Assembly: GCA_027490145.1 (NCBI GenBank)
Contig: JAIXYQ010000012.1
Coordinates: 1-64,000, forward strand
Direction of reading: 5' to 3'
Source: Planctomycetaceae bacterium
GTDB lineage: Bacteria > Planctomycetota > Phycisphaerae > Phycisphaerales > SM1A02
DNA: 64,000 nucleotides
Shown: positions 47,666 to 56,462 of the stretch, one piece after another
How the letters are laid out: the number at the start of each line of letters is the position of its first letter
Position numbering within the stretch: the first letter of the stretch is position 1
Program-made: the position numbers and the translations under genes
Notes under the pieces: generated by a model
Database searches by the model: none
The model's input: only the letters and a program-made list of their open reading frames with translations
What the model was told of the DNA's origin: nothing

Positions 47666-48781
47666 ATGCCCATCACCAACGCCCTGACCACCACCATCGA
47701 GCGCGTCTCCATCCTGGACGAGCACGGGAACTTCGACGAGAAGCTCGGCAAGGGCCTGATTCCCGATGCCGACCTGCTCAAGCTCTACGAGACGATGGTC
47801 ACGTGCCGAATGATGGACGAGGTGGCCTTCAAGCTGCAGCGCTCGGGCCGCATGGGCACCTACCCGCAGAACATGGGCCAGGAGGCCAACAGCCTCGGTG
47901 CGGCCTACGCGCTCAACAACGATGACTGGCTCGTCACCTGCTACCGCGAGAACTGCGGGCTGATGTGGCGCGGCGTGCCGATCGACAGCATCCTGCTGCA
48001 CTGGATGGGCGATGAACGCGGCAACGCCATGCCCCGTCCGCACCACGCCACCCCGATCGCCGTGCCCATCGGCACGCAGATGCTCCATGCGACCGGCCTG
48101 GCTTGGGCCGCCAAGTACCGCGGCGAGAAGCGCATCTCGTGCACCTTCTTCGGTGACGGCGCCACCAGCGAAGGCGACTTCCACGAAGCCTGCAACTTCG
48201 CCGCCAACCTCGACATCCCGGTGATCTTCTTCTGCCAGAACAACTTCTGGGCGATCAGCGTGCCCGGGCGCATCCAGTGCAGCGCGCCGACCGTGGCCCA
48301 GCGCGGCATCGCGTACGGCATGCCCTGCCTGCAGGTCGACGGCAACGACCTCTTCGCCGTCGTCTACGGCATGCGCAAGGCGATCGAGCACGCCCGCACC
48401 ACGGGCAAGCCCTACTTCATCGAGGGCGTGACCTACCGGCTCGGCGACCACACCACGGCCGATGATGCGCGCCGCTACCGCGACCAGGCCGAGGTCGATG
48501 CCTGGAAGGCACGCGACCCGATCACGCGCCTGCGCACCTACATGACGAAGAAGGGCATCTGGTCGGATGCCAAGGATGCCGCCCTGCGCGAAGCCGCCGA
48601 GGCCAGCTGCATGGCCACCATCGAGCGCTGCGAGCAGGTCGAGCCCCCCGTGCGCGGCGACGTCTTCAACTACACCTTTGCGGACCTGCCCGCCGATCTC
48701 GTCACCCAGCGCGAAACCGGCCACACCCACTCGCTCGGGCAGGATCCGAGCCAGCTTCCGAGCGCGTCGAACGCGCGCTGA
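47666..48781 (+). CDS. 2-oxoacid dehydrogenase E1 component, alpha subunit
   Basis: Thiamine diphosphate-dependent E1alpha of a pyruvate or branched-chain 2-oxoacid dehydrogenase complex. The 371-residue protein has the TPP-binding motif GDGATSEGDFHEACNFAANL (~167-186) ending in NN, and the phosphorylation-loop region YRLGDHTTADDARRYR (~259-274). The arrangement is the alpha2beta2 type found with separate E1beta. The start at 47666 fits the family and AAGG lies about 9 nt upstream; the frame is open earlier. The leader has a hairpin. Leucine dehydrogenase and acyl-CoA dehydrogenase nearby favour branched-chain substrates, but pyruvate cannot be excluded from sequence alone. Confidence 0.9.
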   Translation: MPITNALTTTIERVSILDEHGNFDEKLGKGLIPDADLLKLYETMVTCRMMDEVAFKLQRSGRMGTYPQNMGQEANSLGAAYALNNDDWLVTCYRENCGLMWRGVPIDSILLHWMGDERGNAMPRPHHATPIAVPIGTQMLHATGLAWAAKYRGEKRISCTFFGDGATSEGDFHEACNFAANLDIPVIFFCQNNFWAISVPGRIQCSAPTVAQRGIAYGMPCLQVDGNDLFAVVYGMRKAIEHARTTGKPYFIEGVTYRLGDHTTADDARRYRDQAEVDAWKARDPITRLRTYMTKKGIWSDAKDAALREAAEASCMATIERCEQVEPPVRGDVFNYTFADLPADLVTQRETGHTHSLGQDPSQLPSASNAR

Positions 48782-48820
48782 GCGTCGACCGGCACCACGA
48801 TCATCCAACAGGACCACACC

Positions 48821-49789
48821 ATGGCGAACCTCACCCTCGTGCAAGCCATCAACCTCGCCCTGATCCAGGAAATGGAGAAGGACGACCGCGTCATCCTCCT
48901 CGGCGAGGACGTCGGCAACAACGGCGGCGTCTTCCGCGTGACCGAAGGTCTGCAGAAGCGCTTCGGCGCCAACCGCGTCGTCGACACGCCGCTGGCCGAG
49001 AGCGGCATCATCGGCACGAGCATCGGCCTGGCCATGGCCGGCCTGCGTCCCGTCCCCGAGATCCAGTTCGAGGGCTTCCTCGGGCCGGCGTACGACCAGC
49101 TCTGCAGCCACGCGGCACGCATGCGCACGCGCACCCGCGGTGCTTTCACCGTGCCGATGACCGTCCGTGTGCCGGTGGGCGGCGGCATCCACGCGCCCGA
49201 GCTGCACAGCGACAGCCCTGAGGCGTTCTACACGCACCAGCCGGGCCTGAAGGTCGTCATGCCCAGCGGTCCCTACGACGCGAAGGGCCTGCTCATCAGC
49301 GCGCTGCGCGATCCCGATCCCGTCATCTTCTTCGAGCCCAAGCGCATCTACCGCGCGATCCGCGAGGAAGTGCCCGAGGACGAGTACACGATCCCCATCG
49401 GCAAGGCGCGCGTGGTCTGCGAAGGCACCGACCTCACCGTGGTCAGTTGGGGCGCGAGCGTGATCCAGTGCATGCAGGCGATCGAGGCCTGCGGCCGCAG
49501 CGTCGAGCTCATCGATCTGCGCACGATCTACCCCATGGACATGGAGACGGTCGAGGCGAGCGTGTCCAAGACCGGCCGCTGCGTCATCGTGCACGAAGCG
49601 CCGCGCACCTGCGGCGTGGGCAGCGAGGTCGCGACGCAGATCATGGAGAAGTGCTTCCTCCACCTTGAAGCACCGGTGCAGCGCGTGACGGGCTTCGACA
49701 CGATCATGCCGTACTACAAGCTCGAGCTCGAGTACCTGCCCGACGCGGCGCGCATCCAGCGCGGCATCGAAGACTGCCTTGCCTACTGA
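48821..49789 (+). CDS. 2-oxoacid dehydrogenase E1 component, beta subunit
   Basis: The 322-residue E1beta completes the TPP-dependent decarboxylase with the alpha subunit encoded 39 nt upstream. Conserved segments are ALIQEMEKDDRVILLGEDVG (~13-32), VVDTPLAESGIIGTSIGLAMAG (~57-78) and a Gly-rich VRVPVGGGIHAPELHSDSPEA (~116-136). The C-terminal transketolase fold ends VIVHEAPRTCGVGSEVA. Length is standard. AGGA lies 7 nt before the ATG. Together with E2 it forms a tight operon. The HAPELHS stretch occupies the loop where pyruvate and branched-chain members differ, but I cannot assign the substrate confidently. Confidence 0.92.
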   Translation: MANLTLVQAINLALIQEMEKDDRVILLGEDVGNNGGVFRVTEGLQKRFGANRVVDTPLAESGIIGTSIGLAMAGLRPVPEIQFEGFLGPAYDQLCSHAARMRTRTRGAFTVPMTVRVPVGGGIHAPELHSDSPEAFYTHQPGLKVVMPSGPYDAKGLLISALRDPDPVIFFEPKRIYRAIREEVPEDEYTIPIGKARVVCEGTDLTVVSWGASVIQCMQAIEACGRSVELIDLRTIYPMDMETVEASVSKTGRCVIVHEAPRTCGVGSEVATQIMEKCFLHLEAPVQRVTGFDTIMPYYKLELEYLPDAARIQRGIEDCLAY

Positions 49790-49810
49790 ACCCACGCACG
49801 GAGGCGAACC

Positions 49811-51145
49811 ATGGCCGGCCTGAAGCAACCCGACGACAAGAGCCACTTCCTGCTGCCCGACCTCGGCGAAGGCCTGGTCGAGGCCGAACTCATCTCGTGG
49901 AAGGTGAAGCCCGGCGACGTGGTCACCACCTCGAGCATCCTCGCCGAGATGCAGACCGACAAAGCGCTGGTGGAGGTGCCGAGCCCATGGCCCGGTACGG
50001 TCAGCGAACTCTGCGGCAAGCCCGGCGAGATCATGAAGGTCGGCAAGCCGCTCGTGCGCTACGCGGTGTCCGGTGCGGCGACTGCCGCCGCATCACCCGC
50101 GGCAGCCAAGGGCCCGGCCTGCGTGAGTGCCTCGGTCGCGGCCGGGGTGCCCGAGGCCGATGGCGACCAAGGCACGGTCGTGGGCACCATGAGCGGCACG
50201 CTCACCGTGAGTGACCGCTTCGCCCGCAAGCCCGAGCACGCGGTCGCGGCACCCACGCGCGGCAAGGCGCTCGCGACGCCGGCGGTTCGCCGCATCGCGC
50301 GCGAGATGGGCATCGACATCAACAAGGTCGCCGGCACGGGCCACAGCGGCCGCGTGACGGCGGCCGATGTGCATGGCTTCTCCGGCGGCTCGACCGCGCC
50401 GGCGGGATTCGCACCCCGTGCCGTTGCCGCGCCCACGCCGCTTCCCGCGGTCGACAAGGACGGCGTCGCACAGCGCATCGCGTTCCGCGGCGTGCGACGC
50501 AAGATCGCCGAGGCACTCGACCGCAGCGTGCGCACCGCCGTGCATTTCACGGTGGTGGACGAGGCCGACGTCACCGAGCTCGACCGCAAGCGCCGCGAGT
50601 ACTCCAAGGTCGTGGGCCAGAAGCTCAGCATGATGCCGTTCATCATGACGGCGATCTGCCGCGCGCTGCGCAAGCACCCTGCCCTGAACGCCAACGTCGA
50701 CGACGCCAACAGCGAGATCCTCATCAAGGGCGTGATCAACCTCTCGATCGCCGTCGACACCGACAGCGGTCTGATGGTCCCGGTGGTCCGCAACGCCGAC
50801 CAGTGCACGCTGGTCGATCTGGCCAACCAGGTCAAGGTGCTCGCGGGCCGTTGTCGCGACCGCACGATCAGCCGCGAGGAGAGCATGGGCGGCACGTTCA
50901 CGCTCTCCAACGTCGGCAGCTATGGCGGCATGTTCGCCACCCCGATCATCAACTACCCCGAGGTCGCGATCCTCGCGGCCGGCCGCACGAAGGAGCGCGT
51001 CCTCGTGAAGGACGGCCGCTTCTACGCGGGCCTGGTCCTCCCGCTGAGCCTGTCGTGCGACCACCGCGTGGTCGACGGTGCGGAGGGTGCACGCTTCCTG
51101 AACACGGTGGTGGGCCTGCTCGAGGATCCGTCGTCGCTCGTCTGA
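49811..51145 (+). CDS. 2-oxoacid dehydrogenase E2 component (dihydrolipoyl acyltransferase)
   Basis: The 444-residue core enzyme of the complex. It has one lipoyl domain (~10-85) with the lipoylated Lys51 in MQTDKALVEV, and an Ala/Pro-rich linker. A peripheral-subunit-binding domain (TPAVRRIAREMGIDINKVAG, ~156-175) and the C-terminal acyltransferase domain with SCDHRVVDGAEG (catalytic His418) follow. One lipoyl domain is typical of branched-chain and 2-oxoglutarate E2 enzymes and many Gram-positive pyruvate E2s. GGAGG lies 6 nt before the ATG. No E3 (lipoamide dehydrogenase) gene is in the window, so E3 must be shared with another complex. Confidence 0.94.
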   Translation: MAGLKQPDDKSHFLLPDLGEGLVEAELISWKVKPGDVVTTSSILAEMQTDKALVEVPSPWPGTVSELCGKPGEIMKVGKPLVRYAVSGAATAAASPAAAKGPACVSASVAAGVPEADGDQGTVVGTMSGTLTVSDRFARKPEHAVAAPTRGKALATPAVRRIAREMGIDINKVAGTGHSGRVTAADVHGFSGGSTAPAGFAPRAVAAPTPLPAVDKDGVAQRIAFRGVRRKIAEALDRSVRTAVHFTVVDEADVTELDRKRREYSKVVGQKLSMMPFIMTAICRALRKHPALNANVDDANSEILIKGVINLSIAVDTDSGLMVPVVRNADQCTLVDLANQVKVLAGRCRDRTISREESMGGTFTLSNVGSYGGMFATPIINYPEVAILAAGRTKERVLVKDGRFYAGLVLPLSLSCDHRVVDGAEGARFLNTVVGLLEDPSSLV

Positions 51146-51170
51146 CCACGTCGGACCGTGGGCGCATCGC

Positions 51171-51176
51171 TAGGAT
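51171..51176 (+). promoter_or_regulatory. -10-like box TAGGAT before the Wzz-like gene
   Basis: TAGGAT ends 6 nt before ATG 51183; no Shine-Dalgarno sequence is present. Confidence 0.5.
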
Positions 51177-51182
51177 GCCCCC

Positions 51183-52718
51183 ATGAACCAAGGGACTCCA
51201 ACGGGGAACGCCGGCGACGGCGTGGCATTCGATGCTGGTGCGATCGACGTGGTGGGCTTCATCAGCCGCCACCGCGCGAAGGTGGTGCTGGCCACGATCA
51301 TCGCGGGCCTCTTCACGGTCGGCCTGTACGCCATCGCCCAGGCACTTCCGGGAACGAGCGTGGCCAGTTACCAATTCACGCTCACCTTCAGGGGTGCGGC
51401 GCAGGGCCAGTACCCGAACAAGTCGCCGTTCAGCCCGCAGGACATCATTGCCAACAGCGTGCTGGAGCCGATCTGGGAAGCCCAGGGGCTCCAGGAGCGA
51501 ATCACGATCGGCGAGCTCGCCCGCAGCGTGACCATCTCGCGGTCCAGCCGTGACCTGTCGCTGCTCGAATCCGACTACAACCAGAAGTTGGCCAACACCA
51601 AGCTGACCGCCACCGAGCGCCAGGCGCTCGAGTCCGAGTTCAAGGCCAAGCTCGAGGCGCTCGCACAGACCGCCTTCACCGTGACCTGCTCTGCCAACGA
51701 TCTTGGCGCCGGCGCGGCAGAGCGGTTCGTCCAGGCGATTCCGGCCGAGTGGGCGCGCCTCTCCGAAGCCGGTGGCGTGACGGCCTATGAGTTCCCGCTG
51801 CCGCAGGCCAAGGACCTCCGGGCTTCGGCCGATTCGCTCTCTCAAAGCGGCACGGATGTGGCTGCCTCGATCCTGCATGCCGAGCTGCTGCGCGATTTCG
51901 TGGAAAGCGTCTCCCGCACCATCGGCACCATGATGACCGTGCAGGGATCGGAACTGGCAACCGCCGCGACCGGCGAGACGCTGATCGACCTGCGCCAGCG
52001 CGTGCTCGCCCTGCAGCGGAACCTGATCATGCCTGCCTACATCGACACCATGGCTGCAGCGCAGGAGAAGAGCGCGGCAGAGTTTGTTTCGATCACAGGC
52101 GTGCGTCGGCGCATGCTCGAGGCTGCGCTCGAGGAGAGTGAACAGCGGAGCGAGGTGCTGCATGAAGCGCTTCGCCAGATGAACTCGGACCAGCGCGATC
52201 TCCGAGCCGATGGTGGTCTTCCATCACGTGAAGGCGGCGTGCTGGCCAACGTCGACGGCAGCTTCATCGACCGGGTCATCGAACAGGCCGTCAAGAGCCG
52301 CGACGTCGAGTACCGACGCGATCTGAGCGAACGGACCGTCGAGGCGGACCTCGACGTCGTGGAGCAGAAATCCAAGGTCGAGTTCGAGACGTGGCTGCTC
52401 ACGACCATCGACGAGCGGCGCAATGCCGCATCGGTGGCTCAGTCGTCCACCGCTTCGACGACCGAGCGCCTGGTGAGCCTGAGCAACCAGATCGCCGATC
52501 TCGCCGACCGCACACGCGAGATCCTTGGAGCCGTGTCCAAGCGCAACCTCAACCCTGCGTCCGTGCTCTACAAGGGCGACATCGCACCAGTGGTCACGAC
52601 CGAGCGGCCCATCTCGACCCGAACGGTCGCCATGGCCGGCGTCGGCGTGTGGTTCGCGCTGCTCGGACTCGGGGCGCTGCTCGGTGCGATCCAGGACCGC
52701 GGCCGGATGGCTGGCTGA
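51183..52718 (+). CDS. Wzz/chain-length-determinant-like membrane protein
   Basis: The 511-residue product has a transmembrane helix near each end: VVLATIIAGLFTVGLYAIAQAL (~37-58) and TVAMAGVGVWFALLGLGALLGAI (~482-504). A long periplasmic region between them is rich in coiled-coil (for example DYNQKLANTKLTATERQALE and ESEQRSEVLHEALRQMNSDQ). This topology is that of polysaccharide co-polymerases (Wzz). No tyrosine kinase domain or polysaccharide biosynthesis genes are adjacent, and it may be a structural membrane spacer instead. A TAGGAT box 6 nt before the ATG supports the start. Confidence 0.7.
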   Translation: MNQGTPTGNAGDGVAFDAGAIDVVGFISRHRAKVVLATIIAGLFTVGLYAIAQALPGTSVASYQFTLTFRGAAQGQYPNKSPFSPQDIIANSVLEPIWEAQGLQERITIGELARSVTISRSSRDLSLLESDYNQKLANTKLTATERQALESEFKAKLEALAQTAFTVTCSANDLGAGAAERFVQAIPAEWARLSEAGGVTAYEFPLPQAKDLRASADSLSQSGTDVAASILHAELLRDFVESVSRTIGTMMTVQGSELATAATGETLIDLRQRVLALQRNLIMPAYIDTMAAAQEKSAAEFVSITGVRRRMLEAALEESEQRSEVLHEALRQMNSDQRDLRADGGLPSREGGVLANVDGSFIDRVIEQAVKSRDVEYRRDLSERTVEADLDVVEQKSKVEFETWLLTTIDERRNAASVAQSSTASTTERLVSLSNQIADLADRTREILGAVSKRNLNPASVLYKGDIAPVVTTERPISTRTVAMAGVGVWFALLGLGALLGAIQDRGRMAG

Positions 52719-52753
52719 GCCCCTGACGGCAACGACACGGCCGGATCGCCCGC

Positions 52754-53605
52754 ATGCGCATCGATGTCGAGAGTTTCGATGACCCGCGGCTGGCGGAGTA
52801 CCGGGCCCTGCGGGACCGCGAACTCGTCGGCGAGGACGGACGCAGCGGCACCTTCATCGGCGAGGGCCTGCTCGTCATCGAGCGCATGCTCGCCCTGCCG
52901 GGTGCCACGCGATCGATCCTGGCGGCCGAGCGGCGACTGGCCGAGATCGATGCGCTGCTCGAACGCCACGCTCAACCGTACGTTCCCGTCTTCGTGACCA
53001 AGGACCACCGCGTCGAAGCCCTGACCGGATTCCAGATGCACCGCGGTGCGATCGCAAGCGGCGATCGCGCGATCCTGCAGGGTCGATCGCTGCACGAGGT
53101 CGCCCCCACGACCGGCCCGGCGCTCGTGCTCGCCGCCGACGGCGTGGGCGACCGCGACAACATCGGCGCGATCTTCCGCGACGGGGCGGCCTTCGGTGCG
53201 CATGGCCTCCTCATCGGGCAGCACTGTCATGACCCGCTCTACCGCAAGAGCATCCGCAGCAGCATGGGCTACGCGCTCAGCGTGCCGTTCATGCACTGTG
53301 TACTGCCCTCGACGCTCAAAATGCTGCGACGCGACCACGGTTATTCCGTGCTCGGGACCGTCTGCCGTCCTGGCGCCCGGCCACTGCCATCCATCCGGCG
53401 CACCGAACGGATGGTCGTGGTGGTCGGCAACGAATTCCGCGGGATTTCCCCTGAGGTCGAGGCCGAATGCGACCAGCTCGCGTTCATCCCGATGCGCGCG
53501 GGGATCGACAGCCTGAATGTCAGCGTGGCAGGTGCCGTGACGCTCTTCCACCTCGCCCACGGAGGCGGGACCTTGCCGACCGGAAATCCGTCCGGTCAGG
53601 CCTGA
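52754..53605 (+). CDS. SpoU/TrmH-family RNA 2'-O-methyltransferase
   Basis: The 283-residue SPOUT methyltransferase has an N-terminal substrate-binding domain (~1-110) and a knotted C-terminal catalytic domain. It carries the three family motifs: DNIGAIFRDGAAFGA (~135-149), VVVGNEFRGIS (~222-232) and IPMRAGIDSLNVSVAGAVTLF (~246-266). The Asn-containing motif 1 fits SpoU enzymes that methylate ribose 2'-OH in tRNA or 23S rRNA using SAM. The exact RNA position is not predictable. It starts 36 nt after the Wzz-like gene, with no clear own promoter. Confidence 0.9.
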   Translation: MRIDVESFDDPRLAEYRALRDRELVGEDGRSGTFIGEGLLVIERMLALPGATRSILAAERRLAEIDALLERHAQPYVPVFVTKDHRVEALTGFQMHRGAIASGDRAILQGRSLHEVAPTTGPALVLAADGVGDRDNIGAIFRDGAAFGAHGLLIGQHCHDPLYRKSIRSSMGYALSVPFMHCVLPSTLKMLRRDHGYSVLGTVCRPGARPLPSIRRTERMVVVVGNEFRGISPEVEAECDQLAFIPMRAGIDSLNVSVAGAVTLFHLAHGGGTLPTGNPSGQA

Positions 53606-53626
53606 ACCCGGGGCACCCTGCCGCCG

Positions 53627-53660
53627 TACCGTTCCCCGGCCGGCCATCCGGCCGTGGAGG
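53627..53660 (+). promoter_or_regulatory. -10 box, leader hairpin and Shine-Dalgarno sequence of the HtrA gene
   Basis: TACCGT (53627-53632) is followed by a perfect stem GGCCGG (53638-53643) / CCGGCC (53648-53653) and then GGAGG (53656-53660), 12 nt before the ATG at 53673. The hairpin would sit at the extreme 5' end of the mRNA, the same layout as for the acyl-CoA dehydrogenase and E1alpha genes. Confidence 0.5.
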
Positions 53661-53672
53661 AAACCCAACATC

Positions 53673-55151
53673 ATGTTCAGCTTCATCCGTTCTTCGTCGC
53701 GCGCCGCCATCGTCGGACTCGCGCTTTCGCTCGTCGTCGCCGCACCCGTGATGGCCGCCTCGCAGGACGAGGCCGACCTCAAGCACGCACGTGCCCTCTC
53801 GAACGCCTTCCGCTCCGCCGCACGGAAGCTCGATCCGAGCGTCGTGAGCATCGTGTCGATCGACAAGGCGCCCTACAGCGCCGAGTCGGGTGCCGGCCAG
53901 GGTGGCCAGCAGATGCCCGAGATGCCCGAGGAGTTCCGGCGCTTCTTCCCCAACATGCCCGGCGCACCGAATGCACCGCAGCAACGTGGCGGCCGCATGC
54001 CTCCCCGCATGGGTGAAGGCACCGGCGTGATCATCGACAAGGCCGGCGTGATCGTGACCAACAACCACGTGATCCGCGGTGCCGATGAATTGAAGGTGAT
54101 GCTGCATGACGGTCGGGAAGTGGCGGCCACCGTGGTCGGCGCGGACCCGGCCACCGACCTTGCCGTGATCCAGGTCGAGGCGACCGACCTGGTGGCTGCG
54201 AGCTTCGGCGACAGTGAATCGCTCGAGGTCGGCGACTGGGTGGTGGCGATCGGCTGCCCCTTCGGCCTCGACCACACCGTCACCGCCGGCATCATCAGCG
54301 CCAAGGGCCGCGATCGCGTCGGTCTGGCGCAGTTCGAGAACTACATCCAGACCGATGCGGCCATCAATCCGGGCAATTCCGGTGGCCCGCTGGCCGACCT
54401 CGAAGGCAACGTGATCGGCATCAACACCGCCATCAGCAGCCGCAACGGCGGCAACGACGGCGTGGGCTTTGCGATCCCCAGCGCGATGGTCAAGGAGATC
54501 GTCGGCCAACTCCGTGATGGTGGCCGAGTGGTCCGCGGCTACCTGGGCGTGCAGCTGCAGGAGATGGATGCCGAGACCGCCTCGAGCTTCGACATCAAGC
54601 CGAACGATGGCGTGCTGATCGCCCGCGTGCAGGCAGACACCCCGGCCGAGAAGGCCGGCCTGCAGGACGGCGACATCGTCGTGAAGGTCGACGGGAAGCC
54701 CACTCCGAGCACGTCCGCCTTCATGCGGATCATCGCCAGCCGGCGTCCCGATGCCGAGGTGAGCCTGGAGATCATCCGCGAAGGTGAACGCATGACCAAG
54801 CAGGCCACCCTCATCGAACGCACCGATGAACGGCTTGCCGCCGGCGTGCCGGACCAACCGCAGCGCGGCGGCGAGTTGGCTCGCCTGGGCCTCACCGTCG
54901 AGGAAGCCGACGCCGACCTGCTGAAGTCCATGAACCTCGAACGTGGCGTGGTGATCGCGTCGGTCAAGGAAGACAGCCCCGCCGCCGAGCGCGGGCTGCA
55001 GGCCGGCGACGTGATCACCAAGGTGAATGGTCGGGACGTCGAGGATGGCCCGTCGATGCGCGACGCGGTCAGCGCCGTGCCCGATGGTCGGCCGTTGCGA
55101 CTCACGGTCGTGCGTGACGGCGAGCAGCGCTTCGTGATCCTGCGACGCTGA
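53673..55151 (+). CDS. Periplasmic serine protease, HtrA/DegP family
   Basis: A 492-residue Do-like protease. It has a signal peptide (MFSFIRSSSRAAIVGLALSLVVAAPVMA) and a trypsin-like domain with intact triad His132 (VTNNHVI), Asp162 (ATDLAVI) and Ser236 (NPGNSGGPL). Two PDZ domains follow (~280-370 with GYLGVQLQEMD, and ~400-490 with RLGLTVEEADADL). A Pro/Gly/Met-rich loop (~70-115) precedes the catalytic domain, longer than in E. coli DegP. The protein is expected to degrade or refold damaged envelope proteins. It has its own promoter and leader hairpin, and an intrinsic terminator at 55196-55228. Confidence 0.95.
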   Translation: MFSFIRSSSRAAIVGLALSLVVAAPVMAASQDEADLKHARALSNAFRSAARKLDPSVVSIVSIDKAPYSAESGAGQGGQQMPEMPEEFRRFFPNMPGAPNAPQQRGGRMPPRMGEGTGVIIDKAGVIVTNNHVIRGADELKVMLHDGREVAATVVGADPATDLAVIQVEATDLVAASFGDSESLEVGDWVVAIGCPFGLDHTVTAGIISAKGRDRVGLAQFENYIQTDAAINPGNSGGPLADLEGNVIGINTAISSRNGGNDGVGFAIPSAMVKEIVGQLRDGGRVVRGYLGVQLQEMDAETASSFDIKPNDGVLIARVQADTPAEKAGLQDGDIVVKVDGKPTPSTSAFMRIIASRRPDAEVSLEIIREGERMTKQATLIERTDERLAAGVPDQPQRGGELARLGLTVEEADADLLKSMNLERGVVIASVKEDSPAAERGLQAGDVITKVNGRDVEDGPSMRDAVSAVPDGRPLRLTVVRDGEQRFVILRR

Positions 55152-55195
55152 GCGGTCCCGACACGTCCAACGAACTCCGCGCGCGTTGCGCGGGG

Positions 55196-55228
55196 CAGCC
55201 GCGGTCCTCTCCGCGGCTGTTTCGTTTC
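55196..55228 (+). terminator. Intrinsic terminator after the HtrA gene
   Basis: A perfect 9-bp stem CAGCCGCGG (55196-55204) / CCGCGGCTG (55211-55219) is followed by TTTCGTTTC. It separates the protease from the eboD-like gene. Confidence 0.8.
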
Positions 55229-55239
55229 ATGGGCGGGAC

Positions 55240-55245
55240 TATCCT
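55240..55245 (+). promoter_or_regulatory. -10-like box TATCCT before the eboD-like gene
   Basis: TATCCT ends 12 nt before ATG 55258, which would give a leader of about 5 nt. Confidence 0.5.
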
Positions 55246-55257
55246 TCACCTTCCACG

Positions 55258-56424
55258 ATGCGCCCGCACGACGCCACACCAGCCTGGGACCGCGAGGTCG
55301 CCGTTCCCTTCCGCCACCGCGTGTGGTTCACCGACGGCGCGCTCGACCCCGCGAATCCCGCCCTCGCGCACGCGCTGCGGTGCGCCTGCCCAGGCCGAGA
55401 GTCGCCGAGCCGGATGGCGGCCTTCATCGATTCCGGCGTGCTGGCTGCGTGGCCGCAGGTGACGGACCACCTGGCGCGCTACCTGCAGGCACACGCCGGG
55501 CTCCCCGAACTGGTCTGGGCCGAGTCGATGCCCGGCGGCGAAGCGTGCAAGAACGATCCATCATGCGTCGAGGACGTGCTGGATGCCGTCGACCACCTGC
55601 GCATCGATCGACACAGCATGGTGCTGGCCATCGGTGGCGGGGCCGTGCTCGACGTCGTCGGCTTCGGTGCGGCGATCGCGCACCGCGGCGTGCGACACGT
55701 GCGCATGCCGACGACGGTGCTCGCCCAGGACGACAGCGCCATGGGCGTGAAGAACGGCGTGAACCGCAAGGGGAAGAAGAACTTCACCGGCTCGTTCGCA
55801 CCGCCCGATGCGGTGGTGTGCGACCGCGCGTTCCTGCGCACGCTCCCCGATGCGGTGTGGTGCGACGGGTTCAGCGAGGCCGTCAAGATCGCGCTCCTCA
55901 AGGACGTCGCGCTCTTCGCGACCCTTGAACGCGATGGGGCAGCGATCCGAACGCGTTCGATGGAGGCCGCCTGGCCGGTCATCATGCGCTCGGCCGAACT
56001 GCACGCCCGGCACATCCTCGAGGGCGGCGATCCGTTCGAGACCCGCGAGGCCCGGCCGCTTGATCACGGCCACTGGGCCGCACACCGGCTCGAGAGCATG
56101 ACATCGTTCGAGCTGTCGCACGGCGCGGCCGTGGGCATCGGCCTGGCGCTCGACACGGTCTATGCGCGGCGGATCGGCCTGCTCGCTGCCGATCCCGCCG
56201 GCCGCATCTTGCGTGTGCTCTCGAGCCTCGGGTTGGCCCGTTCCCATCCCATGCTGGCCTCCCTGGACGATCTCCTGCGTGGCCTCGAGGAGTTCCGCGA
56301 GCATCTGGGCGGCACACTCTCGATCACGCTGATGCGCGACATCGGGCACCCCATCGAGGTGCACGAGGTCGATCACGTCGCGATGCGCGAGGCTGCATCG
56401 GAACTCCTCGAGTCGCACGCCTGA
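55258..56424 (+). CDS. eboD: EboD-type 3-dehydroquinate-synthase-like cyclase
   Basis: The 388-residue product belongs to the sugar-phosphate cyclase superfamily but to its EboD-like branch rather than to AroB. Visible signs are the N-terminal VWFTDGALDPANPAL segment, MPGGEACKND (~84-93) and SMVLAIGGGAVLDVVGFGAA (~119-138) for NAD. The Zn/phosphate region reads MPTTVLAQDDSAMGVKNGVN, followed by GKKNFTGSFAPPDAVVCD. In the known ebo cluster this protein works with EboA, EboB (TatD-like), EboC (UbiA-like), EboE and EboF in metabolite export or tailoring, best studied for scytonemin. Here only a small ORF and a TatD-like gene follow. A separate aroB is not in the window, so a role in shikimate synthesis is not formally excluded. 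Confidence 0.82.
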   Translation: MRPHDATPAWDREVAVPFRHRVWFTDGALDPANPALAHALRCACPGRESPSRMAAFIDSGVLAAWPQVTDHLARYLQAHAGLPELVWAESMPGGEACKNDPSCVEDVLDAVDHLRIDRHSMVLAIGGGAVLDVVGFGAAIAHRGVRHVRMPTTVLAQDDSAMGVKNGVNRKGKKNFTGSFAPPDAVVCDRAFLRTLPDAVWCDGFSEAVKIALLKDVALFATLERDGAAIRTRSMEAAWPVIMRSAELHARHILEGGDPFETREARPLDHGHWAAHRLESMTSFELSHGAAVGIGLALDTVYARRIGLLAADPAGRILRVLSSLGLARSHPMLASLDDLLRGLEEFREHLGGTLSITLMRDIGHPIEVHEVDHVAMREAASELLESHA

Positions 56425-56448
56425 CGCGCCGTGCACCTCGGTGCGGCC

Positions 56449-56454
56449 TACCAT
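56449..56454 (+). promoter_or_regulatory. -10-like box TACCAT before the small ebo-cluster gene
   Basis: TACCAT ends 8 nt before ATG 56463. The preceding eboD-like stop is at 56424, so a shared transcript is also possible. Confidence 0.45.
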
Positions 56455-56462
56455 CCGCGCCC

